Part shown: piece by piece, positions 33,712 through 43,034 of the stretch | Numbering within the stretch: the stretch's first letter is position 1 | Layout: every line of letters begins with the position of its first letter | Source of the DNA: Candidatus Zipacnadia bacterium | GTDB lineage: Bacteria; Armatimonadota; Zipacnadia; Zipacnadales; UBA5352 | Direction: 5' to 3' | Length of the DNA stretch: 64,000 bases | Assembly: GCA_029821735.1 (NCBI GenBank) | Contig: JALGSU010000003.1 | Span: forward strand, 1-64,000 | Notes under the pieces: generated by a model | What the model was told of the DNA's origin: nothing | The model's database searches: none | The model's input: only the letters and a program-made list of their open reading frames with translations | Made by a program: the position numbers and the translations under genes

Positions 33712-34545
33712 ATGCGAGCGGTCGCAGCTCTGCGGAGCGAACTGAGCAAAATCTTCCGCATGCGGATCACCTGGGCCAGCGTGGCCGTGGTGATCGTGCT
33801 CGCGGGCCTGATCACGTGGGGCAGCCACCACGAACGCGACCGCATCGACGTCGAGCACAGCCTCGGCGATCAGTTCATCGTCGCCGGCAACTCGATCACC
33901 GCTCTGTTCATAGCGCACGCAGTGCTGCAAGCGGCTACCTTGATGCTGATCCCGCTGCTCGTGGCCGTCGTAGTCGGCGGGCTGGTAGCGGGCGAGAAGC
34001 AGACGGGCACGCTGCGGACCATGCTCGCGCGACCGGTCTCACGCCGCGCGATCCTGCTCAGCAAGCTGGCGGCGGCATGGACCTACACCGTCACGCTGAC
34101 CGTCGCCATGGGCGCCTTCGCGCTTGGGCTCGGCTACGTGATCTTTGGCTGGGGCGATTTGGTGATTTTGCGCCACGGGCTGACCATTCTCGAGCCCGGT
34201 CTCGGCCTCACCAGACTGCTCATGGCCTACGGTCTTGCGACCGCGGCCATGTGGGCCGTTGCGTCGATCGCCCTAATGCTCTCGGTGATCTTCGACAACC
34301 CGATGACAGCCGCTGGCATCACCGTCGCGTTCCTGATGGTCAGCGGCATCATCTCGCTGATGCCTTATTTCAGTTCCATCGAACCGCATCTGCTTACCTC
34401 GCACCTGCGCCTCTTCAACGAGGTACTGGCGGCGAAGATAGACGTTCCCGAGTTGATGAAATCGGCCATGTACATTGCCGGCTACATCGTGATCCCCGTG
34501 ATTGTGGCGCTGGGAGTATTTGAGCGGAGGGACGTGACATGTTGA
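33712..34545 (+). CDS. ABC-2 type transporter permease
   Basis: A 277-residue membrane protein with about six helices (first at about 20-37, last near the C-terminus). The loop GEKQTGTLRTMLARPVSRRAIL, between helices 2 and 3, is the typical ABC-2 cytoplasmic coupling region. It forms an exporter with the preceding ATPase. Its last 7 nt overlap the LolA-like gene start, so translation is coupled. The transported substrate is unknown. Confidence 0.88.
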   Translation: MRAVAALRSELSKIFRMRITWASVAVVIVLAGLITWGSHHERDRIDVEHSLGDQFIVAGNSITALFIAHAVLQAATLMLIPLLVAVVVGGLVAGEKQTGTLRTMLARPVSRRAILLSKLAAAWTYTVTLTVAMGAFALGLGYVIFGWGDLVILRHGLTILEPGLGLTRLLMAYGLATAAMWAVASIALMLSVIFDNPMTAAGITVAFLMVSGIISLMPYFSSIEPHLLTSHLRLFNEVLAAKIDVPELMKSAMYIAGYIVIPVIVALGVFERRDVTC

Positions 34546-35195
34546 AGATCATCGGTCTGAGAACACTGCTGATCGCGGCCGCGTTGCTGGCGATCATCGC
34601 GCACTCATACGCTGCGACACCCATGGAGCTTGTCCAGAAATCTCTCCAGATACAGAAGCTGGTGCAGGACTACACCGCCACCGTCACTGTCGCGATTGAC
34701 GCGCCCAACCTGCAGATACCCGAGCGCTCGGTCAAGGTCTTCTACAAGAGTCCCGATCAGGTGCGCGTGGACTCTGACGGGCTGGCGATCATCCCGCGCG
34801 ACGCCCTCCTCATGGGCAATCTCGGCAAGCATCTGGAAACCAATACTGAGGCGGCGCTGGTTGCGAACGGCACGTTGCGGGAGAGGCCGGTGGCGCGCAT
34901 CAAGCTCACTCCGCTGGACGCAGGTCCAGGCGCGGGGCGCATGTTGTGCTGGATCGACACTGAGCTCTTCCTGCTGCTCAAAACCGAACTGTGGGACGCC
35001 ACAGCCAAGGTCATGACCGTCAACTTCACCTACACGCGCGTCGCTGACCAGTACTGGATGCCCGCACGCCTCATCTGCGACCTGGCCGCCCGAATGCTGG
35101 ACGGGGATGGCGAGCAGGCGCGCATGACGATCGGCTTCACCGACTACCGTGTGAACACAGGTCTGAGCGACGAGATCTTCGAGGACCAGGACTGA
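34539..35195 (+). CDS. LolA-like outer-membrane lipoprotein-sorting protein
   Basis: A 218-residue exported protein with a signal peptide (about 1-25, ending HSYA). The rest follows the LolA/LolB fold pattern: an N-terminal helix (MELVQKSLQIQKLVQDY), then curved beta-strands (YTATVTVAID, KVFYKSPDQVRVDS, CWIDTELFLLLKTELWD) and a terminal INTGL-like VNTGLSDEIFE. Family members carry lipids or lipoproteins across the periplasm. Next to an ABC exporter it may act as its periplasmic partner; this is inference. Confidence 0.75.
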   Translation: MLKIIGLRTLLIAAALLAIIAHSYAATPMELVQKSLQIQKLVQDYTATVTVAIDAPNLQIPERSVKVFYKSPDQVRVDSDGLAIIPRDALLMGNLGKHLETNTEAALVANGTLRERPVARIKLTPLDAGPGAGRMLCWIDTELFLLLKTELWDATAKVMTVNFTYTRVADQYWMPARLICDLAARMLDGDGEQARMTIGFTDYRVNTGLSDEIFEDQD

Positions 35196-36031
35196 TGGCG
35201 CCGGGCACCCACACCGAACTCAGGACCGGCTGCAGGCGCGGCAACACTGCCGCGCTCGACGCCCTCCTGTACGGATGTGCGGACGACGTGTACTCGCTCG
35301 CGCTCGCCGCAATGTCCGACGAGCAGCAAGCCGAGGAGTGCCTGCGCGAGACCTGGCGGCGCCTGCTCCGCGCGCTGGCGCGGCTGCGCTTTGGCGCCGT
35401 TCCGCACCACGAGGTGCGCCGCATTGCATACCGAGTGGTGGCTGAGCGCGTCGGAGGACCGGCGGCCCGCGCGGCCCGCCTCGCCGTAACCGGTTCGGAT
35501 GGCACCATGCGTCTGGCGGGTGTGCAGACGCCAGAGGAGGTCCTGAGCGAACTGGCGGCACTCTCGGCTGAGCGCGCGCCAACGCTGCAGACCCACCGGC
35601 GCCGCAGGCGGCTGATGCTCACCGGCACTGTGGTCACGCTGTTCGTCATCACTGTCGGCGTCTGGTCAGCGGTCCTCTACCAGCGCTCTCAGCAGTCCGG
35701 CGACCTCGCCCGGCTGCAGTACCGCTGCCTGCGCCAGCGCGTCATCGAGCATGAACTGGCCGGGGCGATGCGGGTGGCCGCGGGCCAGCTTGAGGACCCC
35801 ATGGGCGAGGACCGCGAGGTCGCCGCAAACTGCGAGCGCATCATCTTGGTGCTCGAGGAGATCGGCAACAACGATCGGCTGGTGACGGTCAGCGGCCTGC
35901 GCTACATCAAGCAGCGCATCGCCCGCAACCAGCTCGCCGACGTTTCTCGCTCCCTGCCACGTGACAGCGCCGAACTCCAGCGCAGCCTGCCACGCATCAC
36001 ACTCGCACTCGACGAGGTGGGGAACCTGTGA
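35195..36031 (+). CDS. Membrane protein with a degenerate sigma-factor region-2-like N-terminus
   Basis: A 278-residue protein. Residues 16-65 (GNTAALDALLYGCADDVYSLALAAM, then a RETWRRLL helix) resemble ECF sigma region 2, where relatives read YxxVYxLALRxxxD. A recognisable region 4 is absent; instead a basic stretch precedes one membrane helix (about 140-162), followed by a helical extracytoplasmic part. It may be a former sigma factor turned into a membrane regulator or a chance resemblance. Its ATG overlaps the previous stop by one base, and its stop overlaps the next start. Confidence 0.6.
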   Translation: MAPGTHTELRTGCRRGNTAALDALLYGCADDVYSLALAAMSDEQQAEECLRETWRRLLRALARLRFGAVPHHEVRRIAYRVVAERVGGPAARAARLAVTGSDGTMRLAGVQTPEEVLSELAALSAERAPTLQTHRRRRRLMLTGTVVTLFVITVGVWSAVLYQRSQQSGDLARLQYRCLRQRVIEHELAGAMRVAAGQLEDPMGEDREVAANCERIILVLEEIGNNDRLVTVSGLRYIKQRIARNQLADVSRSLPRDSAELQRSLPRITLALDEVGNL

Positions 36032-37746
36032 GATACTGGCTCCTGGGCGCACTCCTGGCCCTGACCGCGATCCTCACCGGCTGCTCCACCAAGGCCGAAC
36101 GCCTCTACAACCGTGCGGAGGCGTTCTTCGCTCAGGAACAGATGCAGCTTGCCGCAAACGAGTATGAGAGTCTGGCCGCCGAGTTCGACCGCCACCCGCT
36201 CGCCGATGACGCCCTCTACAAGGTCGCCTACATCTACGCGGAAGAAACTGACAAGCCATCGCTCGCACTCGTGCGCTACCGCCGCCTCGCCGACCGCTAC
36301 CCGCAGAGCCCGTACGTGGACGACGCCCTGCTACGCATCATGGACATTCAACGTGCAGTGCTCAAGGACCCCGGAGCGGTCCAGGGAACGTGCGAGGAGC
36401 TGTGCCAACGCTTCAAGGACCGCAAGCAGTTGTGCGCCCGGGGAATGCTCACGGTCGCCTCGACCTGGTTCGACACCGGCGGCTACGAGGAGGCCACGCT
36501 GGCGGCACAGACGCTGATCGACCACTATTCCGGCCAGGAGCGACAGTGCGCCCAGGCGGCTCTGCTCATCGCTCGCGCGACCGAGAAGCAGGGGGACCTG
36601 GACCGCGACACCATCGTGGCCCTCTACGAGAAAGTCGTCGAGGCCTACCCCGGTACCCACAGCGCAGCGACTGCCAAGCGCATCATCGGATGGATGTACT
36701 ACGAGGTGCGCGGCGAGCACGAGCAGCAGCAGCGCACAGAGATGAAGGAGCGCTCCCGCATCATCCGCGGCGTGCCACCACATGGCGGCGCGAGCGGCCA
36801 GGGCCAGGCGCTCTCCGCTCTGCGTTCGGCGCTGGCCCATCGCGGCGAAGACCGCTCGCTGCAGGAACTTGCCGCTATGTCCGGGGTCGCCTTCGAACTC
36901 GTTTTCGACCCAGCCAGACCCCGACTCGGACAGGCCATATTCGCGCACAACCCCTTCGAAACCATCGCGGCCCGCCTCGGCTTCGCCTACAACGTATGGT
37001 CATCGGGCACCGCTGCGGAGGCCTTCGACTCCGCTCATCAGGCGCTCTTGCAGGGGCACCCGGTGATCGTGCTGTATGGCTCGGACAGTGCCTGGGTGCT
37101 GCTCACCGGCTATGACATGGAGGCCGAGCAGGTCTCCTACCTGCCGCCGGATCGCGATGGCTACGCGACTGCATCCAAGGACACATTCCTCGCGCAGTGG
37201 GCTGCCGCAAGCGGCGGCGCTTCGGCGATGGCGCCGGGCAAGTTCTACCAGTTCTCACTTGCCGCCCGCCTCCGCACGCCGCCCCCAGCCGAGGTCGTCG
37301 CCGCGTCGCTGCAGCAGGCGACCGAACTGATGGGTGCCGGAGAGTTGGCAGGTGCGGCCTCAGGTGTCGCCGCGCTCGAGCGACTGGCCATCCAGCTTGA
37401 GCAATGCGCAGACCCCGAGGCGACCCAGGCGCGCGAGCAGGTCGCCGAGTGGGCCACCCATTCGCTGGCGGCGCGGTTGAGCAACGCCCAGTCGGGCACC
37501 GCCCTCCTGCGCAAAGCCGCCGACGAAGTCCCTTCGGCCGCGACCCGGCTCAACGAGTTGGCCGAGAGCCACCGGGAAGTCACGGAGGAAACCCAGTTGC
37601 TGGCGGACAAAATCGCCGAGGCCAGCGGCGAGGCGCCCCCCGAGGAGATATGGGAGACCGCTGCCGCGCAGGCCAGCTTCGTGGCCGCTCTGCACAGCCG
37701 CTTCGTCGAACAGCTCAATGGGGTGCTCGGGCAGCTCTCACAGTAG
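36028..37746 (+). CDS. TPR lipoprotein with a C39-like pseudo-peptidase domain
   Basis: A 572-residue lipoprotein with lipobox LTGC (Cys19). Residues 20-230 are TPR-like repeats of the BamD/YbgF type. Residues 250-410 resemble the papain-like C39/BtrH fold (ALSALRSALAHRG, then VLLTGYDMEAEQVSYLPPD), but the catalytic Cys is replaced (GGASGQGQ) and the His of the second motif is not visible (SDSAWVLLTGYD). The rest is helical. It is probably a structural or binding protein of the periplasmic face. It starts at a GTG overlapping the previous stop. Confidence 0.7.
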   Translation: MRYWLLGALLALTAILTGCSTKAERLYNRAEAFFAQEQMQLAANEYESLAAEFDRHPLADDALYKVAYIYAEETDKPSLALVRYRRLADRYPQSPYVDDALLRIMDIQRAVLKDPGAVQGTCEELCQRFKDRKQLCARGMLTVASTWFDTGGYEEATLAAQTLIDHYSGQERQCAQAALLIARATEKQGDLDRDTIVALYEKVVEAYPGTHSAATAKRIIGWMYYEVRGEHEQQQRTEMKERSRIIRGVPPHGGASGQGQALSALRSALAHRGEDRSLQELAAMSGVAFELVFDPARPRLGQAIFAHNPFETIAARLGFAYNVWSSGTAAEAFDSAHQALLQGHPVIVLYGSDSAWVLLTGYDMEAEQVSYLPPDRDGYATASKDTFLAQWAAASGGASAMAPGKFYQFSLAARLRTPPPAEVVAASLQQATELMGAGELAGAASGVAALERLAIQLEQCADPEATQAREQVAEWATHSLAARLSNAQSGTALLRKAADEVPSAATRLNELAESHREVTEETQLLADKIAEASGEAPPEEIWETAAAQASFVAALHSRFVEQLNGVLGQLSQ

Positions 37747-37802
37747 CCTCCTGACACCCGGTACGGAACCCAGACCGCCTTCGCAGGTGTTGAAATACCC
37801 GG

Positions 37803-38771
37803 ATGTTGTCCAAGCGTATAAGACGACGACTGCGCGATCTCGACCACGGTCCGCCGACGCCGACGGAGCCGCGCGAATCAGCGCCTGACCAATCGCCTCT
37901 GCTCGACTCGCCCGCGCCTGTGCCACCGGAAGCAGTCACGCCCGAGCCGACTCCTCGCGATCTGGACGAGCAGATCGCCTACGCCCAGGCCCAGGCAGCG
38001 TTCCGCCCGCCACCACCGCCTCCTCCCGGCGGGTCACTCGACGAGCTGGCGCCCGGCGAGGTCCTGCAGACCGAGCATGGCAACGTCTACTCGATCACGG
38101 CCCGACCGGCCGATATACTACCGGGAGCCGACGCGATCCTGCAGGGCCTGCGCGAGCTCACCAGCACCGAGCCGCTGGCCGAGGACGACCGGCTGAACTG
38201 CCTGCGCAACCTGAGCGTCTCGGACCTCGTATTGCTCGATACGGAGACCGCGGGCCTGTCTATGGCTCCCATCTTCGAGATCGGCCTGCTCCTGTGGCCG
38301 AGCGATGACGTCGCGGACGCAACGATCGTGCAACTCATGGCGCGCGACTACTCCGAGGAGCGGGCCCTGCTCGCGGAGACCGCCAGGCTGATCGGACCGC
38401 GCCGAGTGCTGATGACCTACAACGGGCGCAGCTTCGACGTGCCCATGATGCGCGAGCGCACGATCTACCACGGACTGCCCGCGCTGCCCGAGACCGAGGA
38501 GCATCTGGACCTGCTGCTCGTGACGCGGGCGCTGTTCAAGGGGCGCTGGGAGAACTGCCGCCTGCAGACGCTGGAGAAGCGACTGTGCGGGCGGGAGCGC
38601 TGGGGCGACATCGAGGGTGCTGAGATTCCGCAGGCCTACCACGATTTCGTGCAGGATACCGACGCCGGGCGGATGAAGCTGGTCTTGGAGCACAACCGCC
38701 TGGACCTGATAACTATGCTGGAGGTCCTCCCCTGGATGGCGGACCCACAGAAGATCGACGAACGCGGGTAA
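37803..38771 (+). CDS. YprB-like ribonuclease H-fold exonuclease
   Basis: A 322-residue protein. The first 100 residues are proline-rich and probably disordered. From residue 140 it carries a DEDD-type exonuclease domain (YprB-like): LVLLDTETAGLS with the first acidic pair, LMTYNGRSFDVPMMRER with the next acidic residue, LDLLLVTRALFKGRWENCRLQTLE, and a terminal HNRLDLITML acidic residue. It likely degrades RNA or DNA from the 3' end. It lies 56 nt after the lipoprotein gene and may belong to the same operon. Confidence 0.83.
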   Translation: MLSKRIRRRLRDLDHGPPTPTEPRESAPDQSPLLDSPAPVPPEAVTPEPTPRDLDEQIAYAQAQAAFRPPPPPPPGGSLDELAPGEVLQTEHGNVYSITARPADILPGADAILQGLRELTSTEPLAEDDRLNCLRNLSVSDLVLLDTETAGLSMAPIFEIGLLLWPSDDVADATIVQLMARDYSEERALLAETARLIGPRRVLMTYNGRSFDVPMMRERTIYHGLPALPETEEHLDLLLVTRALFKGRWENCRLQTLEKRLCGRERWGDIEGAEIPQAYHDFVQDTDAGRMKLVLEHNRLDLITMLEVLPWMADPQKIDERG

Positions 38772-38778
38772 AGGATGA

Positions 38779-40596
38779 GTGGGCAGTTTGGACGATTTCA
38801 TGGACCCAAGAGACCCGGAAGCACCTGACAGCGCGCCTGAGCCAGCCGACGAGTCCGAGGCTCAGATCATGCCCGAGGCGCCGAACACCGGCCTCGAAGA
38901 TGCTGAGGATGACCCGACCCCCGCGCCCCGGCCCCGCCGGGCTGCGACCGTGGTGGCCGTCGTGGTGGTCGTTCTGGCCCTCGTCGGCATCCTGTCACTG
39001 GCGCTGTCGGTGAAGCTCTACCTCGAGCACAAGGCGGCCATCCGCACGCTGGAGGCCACCATCAGCAGCGTGGCCGTGCTGTCGACGAAGATCCCGACCT
39101 CCGAGCGCGTACAGAAGCGCCTCGCCTGGCTGCAGAAATCCGTTGACCGCCGCGACTGGCAGCAGGCCGCCCAGGCCATCGAAGCGCTCAACCGGCCCGA
39201 TGTGATCACGCCTCCGCCCGGGACGCCCGGTCTCGACGACCCGCTCACCGGCGGCGAAGGCCCTGGAGCGCAACTGCCCGATCCGACCAAAGTGCAGGAC
39301 CTGCCCGCCGAAGCCCGTGGGTTCTTCGCACAAAACCCCAAGGCATGGGCAGCGTTCCTGGGCTTCACGCAGGCCGGCATTCGGATGCGTGACGCCGGGA
39401 TCGAGGTCGACGAGCTGCGCGACTTGCGCAGCCAGATGGTCGAGGCGGCGCGGCTCGGCCAGAAGGAGCAACTCACGACCCTCCTGACCCAGGCGCGTGG
39501 CATCATCGAGAAGAAGACCGGCCCCGAAGCCACCAGCGGCTTCGAGGCACAGATGCGCGCTTTCGGTCAGGCGTTCGGTCAAGCGCAGAAGCAGCGCCGC
39601 GACGTGCGGCCGGCCGGCCAGCTTGCGGCGCAAGCCGAGCGTGCCGCCCGCGAGGGAGACATGGGCCGCGCGCGCGAGTTGATCGTCAAAGCGACCGAAG
39701 CGCTCAAGAAGTCCCCCCGCATGCGCATGCCCCGTCCGATGCGCATGGGCGCCAGGCCCATGCCTCAGCAGATGATGGGCGGTCCGGAGATGGGCTTCCT
39801 CCAGTTCCTGAGCCAGACACTCAACAGCGTCATGCAGATGGAGCGCGCCGATCTGGCCAACGTCTGGAAGCAGGTCCAGATCGCGGCTGACGCCATCCGC
39901 GAGAATAACGCCGACCAGATCCGCGAGATACTCGGCGGGGCCCTTGGCACCATAGACTCCATCAATGTCCGCCGCCAGCAGATGTCCGACACCATCCAGC
40001 AGGCGCAGGAGGCCATGCTCAAGCCGCGCGAGCAAAGCGCCCAGCCGCGCCGTCTGAGCCCCGAGGAGATGATGCACAAGTTGCAGGAGCGCATCGACCT
40101 GGTGCTCGGCGACGCGCGGGCAATGTCCGATGAGGAGTTCGAGCAGGCCAAGCCGCGTCTGGCAGCCGCCCTGCTCGACGTGCTCATGCCCCGCCAGCAG
40201 GGCCCCGAGCGCCCCGGTCCCAGCGAGGCGGAACTCACCCCCGAGGAGCGCGTCCGCACCAAGATGCAGATGATCGCCGATCCCTACGCGCACCTCAAGC
40301 GCGCGGGTGCCGATACCACCGAACTCGACAAGATCTTCAGCGAGGCCCGCGACGCCATCACGCAGCATGACTACGAAGCCGCCGAGAAACTCGTCGACGG
40401 CTCCCTGCCGCTGCTGGATCAACTGCTGCAGGCCCACCCGCCCGTGCCGCCGGGGGAGGAAGCCGGCGATGCGGCCGAGAAGCCACCCACAGATTCGGCT
40501 GATGGCGGGACGACTGACGAGACGCCCGAGGCCGCGCCAGCCGTCGACGCCGACGACACCACACCCCAACCGACGACCGGAGAGCAGACCCCATGA
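38779..40596 (+). CDS. Membrane-anchored coiled-coil protein of unknown function
   Basis: A protein of about 605 residues: an acidic, proline-rich N-terminus (1-55), one membrane helix (ATVVAVVVVVLALVGILSLALS, about 56-77) and a long Gln-, Arg- and Met-rich helical exterior with coiled-coil character (for example RMRMPRPMRMGARPMPQQMM, a Met/Pro-rich stretch). The C-terminus is again acidic. No family is recognised. The start is uncertain: GTG at 38779, TTG at 38788 or ATG at 38800 are all possible. Its stop overlaps the next ATG (ATGA). Confidence 0.55.
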   Translation: MGSLDDFMDPRDPEAPDSAPEPADESEAQIMPEAPNTGLEDAEDDPTPAPRPRRAATVVAVVVVVLALVGILSLALSVKLYLEHKAAIRTLEATISSVAVLSTKIPTSERVQKRLAWLQKSVDRRDWQQAAQAIEALNRPDVITPPPGTPGLDDPLTGGEGPGAQLPDPTKVQDLPAEARGFFAQNPKAWAAFLGFTQAGIRMRDAGIEVDELRDLRSQMVEAARLGQKEQLTTLLTQARGIIEKKTGPEATSGFEAQMRAFGQAFGQAQKQRRDVRPAGQLAAQAERAAREGDMGRARELIVKATEALKKSPRMRMPRPMRMGARPMPQQMMGGPEMGFLQFLSQTLNSVMQMERADLANVWKQVQIAADAIRENNADQIREILGGALGTIDSINVRRQQMSDTIQQAQEAMLKPREQSAQPRRLSPEEMMHKLQERIDLVLGDARAMSDEEFEQAKPRLAAALLDVLMPRQQGPERPGPSEAELTPEERVRTKMQMIADPYAHLKRAGADTTELDKIFSEARDAITQHDYEAAEKLVDGSLPLLDQLLQAHPPVPPGEEAGDAAEKPPTDSADGGTTDETPEAAPAVDADDTTPQPTTGEQTP

Positions 40597-41585
40597 GGAT
40601 CGCCTATATCGGCACCGAACACTGGCACGCACACGAGTTCTACCTGCCCGCGTTGCTCGACCGCGACGTGCAGATCGTCGGCATCTCCGACCCCAGCGAG
40701 GACGCCATCGCTCGGACGCTGAGCGAGTTCGACCTCGACTGCCCGACGTCAACGGACTTCCGCACGATGCTGGACGAGACCAGCCCCGACCTGGTCTTCG
40801 CCACTGCCCCGCACATCGCCATGACTGACATCGCGGCCGACCTGGTCCTGCGCGAACAGCCCTTCCACATGGAGAAGCCGATGGGTCTGGACTGGCAGGC
40901 CCTCGACCCCATCGCTGCCCGGGTCGACCAGACCGGCCTCTTCGCCAGCGTCGCGCTCGTCAGCCGCTACTACGGAGTGGTGGAGAAGCTGCGCGAGATG
41001 CGCCTGGCAGGGGAGCTCGGCACACCCGCGCACTACTACTACCGGCTCCTCGCGGGCTCTCCGCAGCGCTACATGGAGACCCACTGCGAGTGGATGCTCG
41101 ACCCGATCGAGGCTGGCGGCGGGCCGCTCTTCAACTTTGGCCCACACGTAATCGACCTGTTCATCCACCTCATCGACGATGTGCGCGAAGTCACCGCTCG
41201 CTGGTCCGACGCCGTCTACGGCAACGAGATCGAGGACCACACAACCGTGATGATGGTCGGCGCGAACACCGGTGCGGTGGGCGTGGGCGAGATCGGCTAC
41301 ACCATGCCCCGCAGCTACGAGCGCTACTTCTCGGTGAGCACCAGCGCCCTGCATGTCGGCGGTGGGATGTCCGACGAGGATATTTTGCTCAGAGATGGGA
41401 ATACTGTACATGTAGGCGGGCCCGACATAAGCATCCTCTACGACTATCACGTGGGCGACACGCTGCGCCGGTTCGGAGCGGGAGAGGCGCCGATCGCCAC
41501 TGTAAGTGACATGGTTCCTGTCCTGCGAGTCATGAACGCCGCAGCGCAGTCTGCCCGTGAGGGAGTGACCGTAGTCCTGGACTGA
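40593..41585 (+). CDS. Gfo/Idh/MocA family oxidoreductase
   Basis: A 330-residue dehydrogenase. It opens MRIAYIGTEHWHAHEF, a slightly unusual nucleotide-binding start lacking the full GxGxxG. The family EKP motif is present (PFHMEKPMGLDWQ), and the C-terminal part has GGGPLFNFGPHVIDLFIHLI with the conserved Asp and His. NAD(P)-dependent action on a sugar derivative is expected. It is coupled (ATGA) to the coiled-coil gene upstream, although a shared function is not obvious. Confidence 0.87.
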   Translation: MRIAYIGTEHWHAHEFYLPALLDRDVQIVGISDPSEDAIARTLSEFDLDCPTSTDFRTMLDETSPDLVFATAPHIAMTDIAADLVLREQPFHMEKPMGLDWQALDPIAARVDQTGLFASVALVSRYYGVVEKLREMRLAGELGTPAHYYYRLLAGSPQRYMETHCEWMLDPIEAGGGPLFNFGPHVIDLFIHLIDDVREVTARWSDAVYGNEIEDHTTVMMVGANTGAVGVGEIGYTMPRSYERYFSVSTSALHVGGGMSDEDILLRDGNTVHVGGPDISILYDYHVGDTLRRFGAGEAPIATVSDMVPVLRVMNAAAQSAREGVTVVLD

Positions 41586-41600
41586 GGTCGGTGGGGAACC

Positions 41601-42182
41601 ATGACAACTGGTAGCGATGATCGCACGGACACACGGGTGTTCTGCGCCCGTGGGCATGCCTGCTGGGTGGCACTCATCGAGCTGGCGTTGGCGGCGGCGA
41701 TCGTCGTGAGAATGGTGGATATGCAAGCGCCCGGAGCGGTCCTCAAAGCTCTGGGCGTTATCGTGTTCGTGCTGGTTACCACTGCGCTCTTGATCATCAT
41801 CGCTGAGATCAATACCGGCGTGGTCGCCGCGACTGATGGTCTAACAGTCAGGCACTGGCCTCACGCGGACCACATCGTCGCCTGGAACCGAGTCGTTGGG
41901 ATGCAGTGGCGGCACATGTGGTGGCGATGGCTTGCCGAGCACCTCTGCGCGCGCTGCCAGCCGGGCGCTCACGGCTTCGTGGAGATTGAGGTCGAGGACG
42001 ACGAGGGCCACCTTCATCACGAGACGCTGGCGAACTACGTCGCATTCGGGGGCCCGCCGGTGACGGTGACGGCGATGCTCGACGAGATATCAAAGCGGGC
42101 TGGCCTGCTGCGCGTGGAGGAGCATCTCGGCGGTCTGCTCCCTCGCTTCGAGCAGATCATATGGCGACGAGCGGAGGCCTAA
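41601..42182 (+). CDS. Two-helix membrane protein, possible bacterial PH-like domain
   Basis: A 193-residue protein with two membrane helices (about 20-38 and 48-68) followed by a soluble domain: VVAATDGLTVRHWPHADHIVAWNRVVGMQW resembles the start of a bacterial PH-like domain, in which a strand ends with IPW-like IVAWN. It has a GGTGGGG site before the ATG. Function unknown. It ends against the convergent metallo-hydrolase gene with a 4-nt overlap. Confidence 0.55.
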   Translation: MTTGSDDRTDTRVFCARGHACWVALIELALAAAIVVRMVDMQAPGAVLKALGVIVFVLVTTALLIIIAEINTGVVAATDGLTVRHWPHADHIVAWNRVVGMQWRHMWWRWLAEHLCARCQPGAHGFVEIEVEDDEGHLHHETLANYVAFGGPPVTVTAMLDEISKRAGLLRVEEHLGGLLPRFEQIIWRRAEA

Positions 42183-42997
42183 AACTCAATCTCCATCCCG
42201 TCATACGCCACTTCGATGCCCTCGGGGCCGAAGAACTCCTCATACTGCTCGTGCAACCAGCCGCTGTTGTGCGAGAAGTGCGTGACCACCACGCGCGTGT
42301 CAGCGGTGATCGCCCCGAGCTTGCTCAGCTCGTCCCGCACTTCCAGCACGTTCGCCGCCCCCAAATGGTGCTCGCCGCCGGGGTTCGGGCCGTATGTGCA
42401 CTCGATCAGCGCCACATCCAGCGTCTGGGTCGCCATGAACTCCCACGTCGGCTCGGGCCACCAGCCCGTGTCATTGCCCTGCAGGAAGGTGCGGCCCTCG
42501 CGCTGCAGCACCCAGTTGACCGCCTCTTCCTCGCCCGCGTGGTCGGCCAGGATCGCCGTCGCGGTCACGCCCTCGCTCAGCGCAACCGGCTTGAACAGCC
42601 GCACCGGCTCAAACCGCGCGAAGCAGTCCTCCAGCGGCAGATCGTTCGAGCGAATCCGCGCCTCAACGTGCGCGTTCCCGTGGATGGTCATCATCGCATC
42701 TTCCGGCAGCACCGAGTAGCCCCGATGGCGATAGGCCAAGTCGCTCGGCAGCAGGTGGTCCGCATGCGAATGCGTCATCAGCAGGTGCTCGAGCCGCTCG
42801 TAGTGCAGCCCGAACTCCAGCATCTGCGCATACGAGTCCGGCCCGAAATCGACGTGAATCGTCTCGCCGAGCTGGTACGCCGCCCGCCGGCGCACGTTCT
42901 TCCCGCCAAGCCGCCAGGCCTCGCGACAGGCGTCGCAAATGCAGCCGAGCGCCGGCCAGCCCTCAGCGGCTGCGGTCCCGAGTATCTTGAAGATCAC
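42179..42997 (-). CDS. Metallo-beta-lactamase-fold hydrolase (PhnP-like)
   Basis: A 272-residue MBL-fold enzyme. The zinc motif is THSHADH (75-81), with later ligands in ADHAGEE, GNDTG and a terminal VVVTHFSHNSG. The early pair CICDAC (20-24) matches the Cys-rich loop of PhnP-type phosphodiesterases. The likely reaction is hydrolysis of a cyclic phosphate or related ester. The GTG at 42997 follows AGGAGG by 5 nt. It lies downstream of ruvB on the same strand. Confidence 0.85.
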   Translation of the reverse strand: MIFKILGTAAAEGWPALGCICDACREAWRLGGKNVRRRAAYQLGETIHVDFGPDSYAQMLEFGLHYERLEHLLMTHSHADHLLPSDLAYRHRGYSVLPEDAMMTIHGNAHVEARIRSNDLPLEDCFARFEPVRLFKPVALSEGVTATAILADHAGEEEAVNWVLQREGRTFLQGNDTGWWPEPTWEFMATQTLDVALIECTYGPNPGGEHHLGAANVLEVRDELSKLGAITADTRVVVTHFSHNSGWLHEQYEEFFGPEGIEVAYDGMEIEF

Positions 42998-43034
42998 AGT
43001 GTCCTCCTGCTTCACGTACGAGACGGGGTCGACA

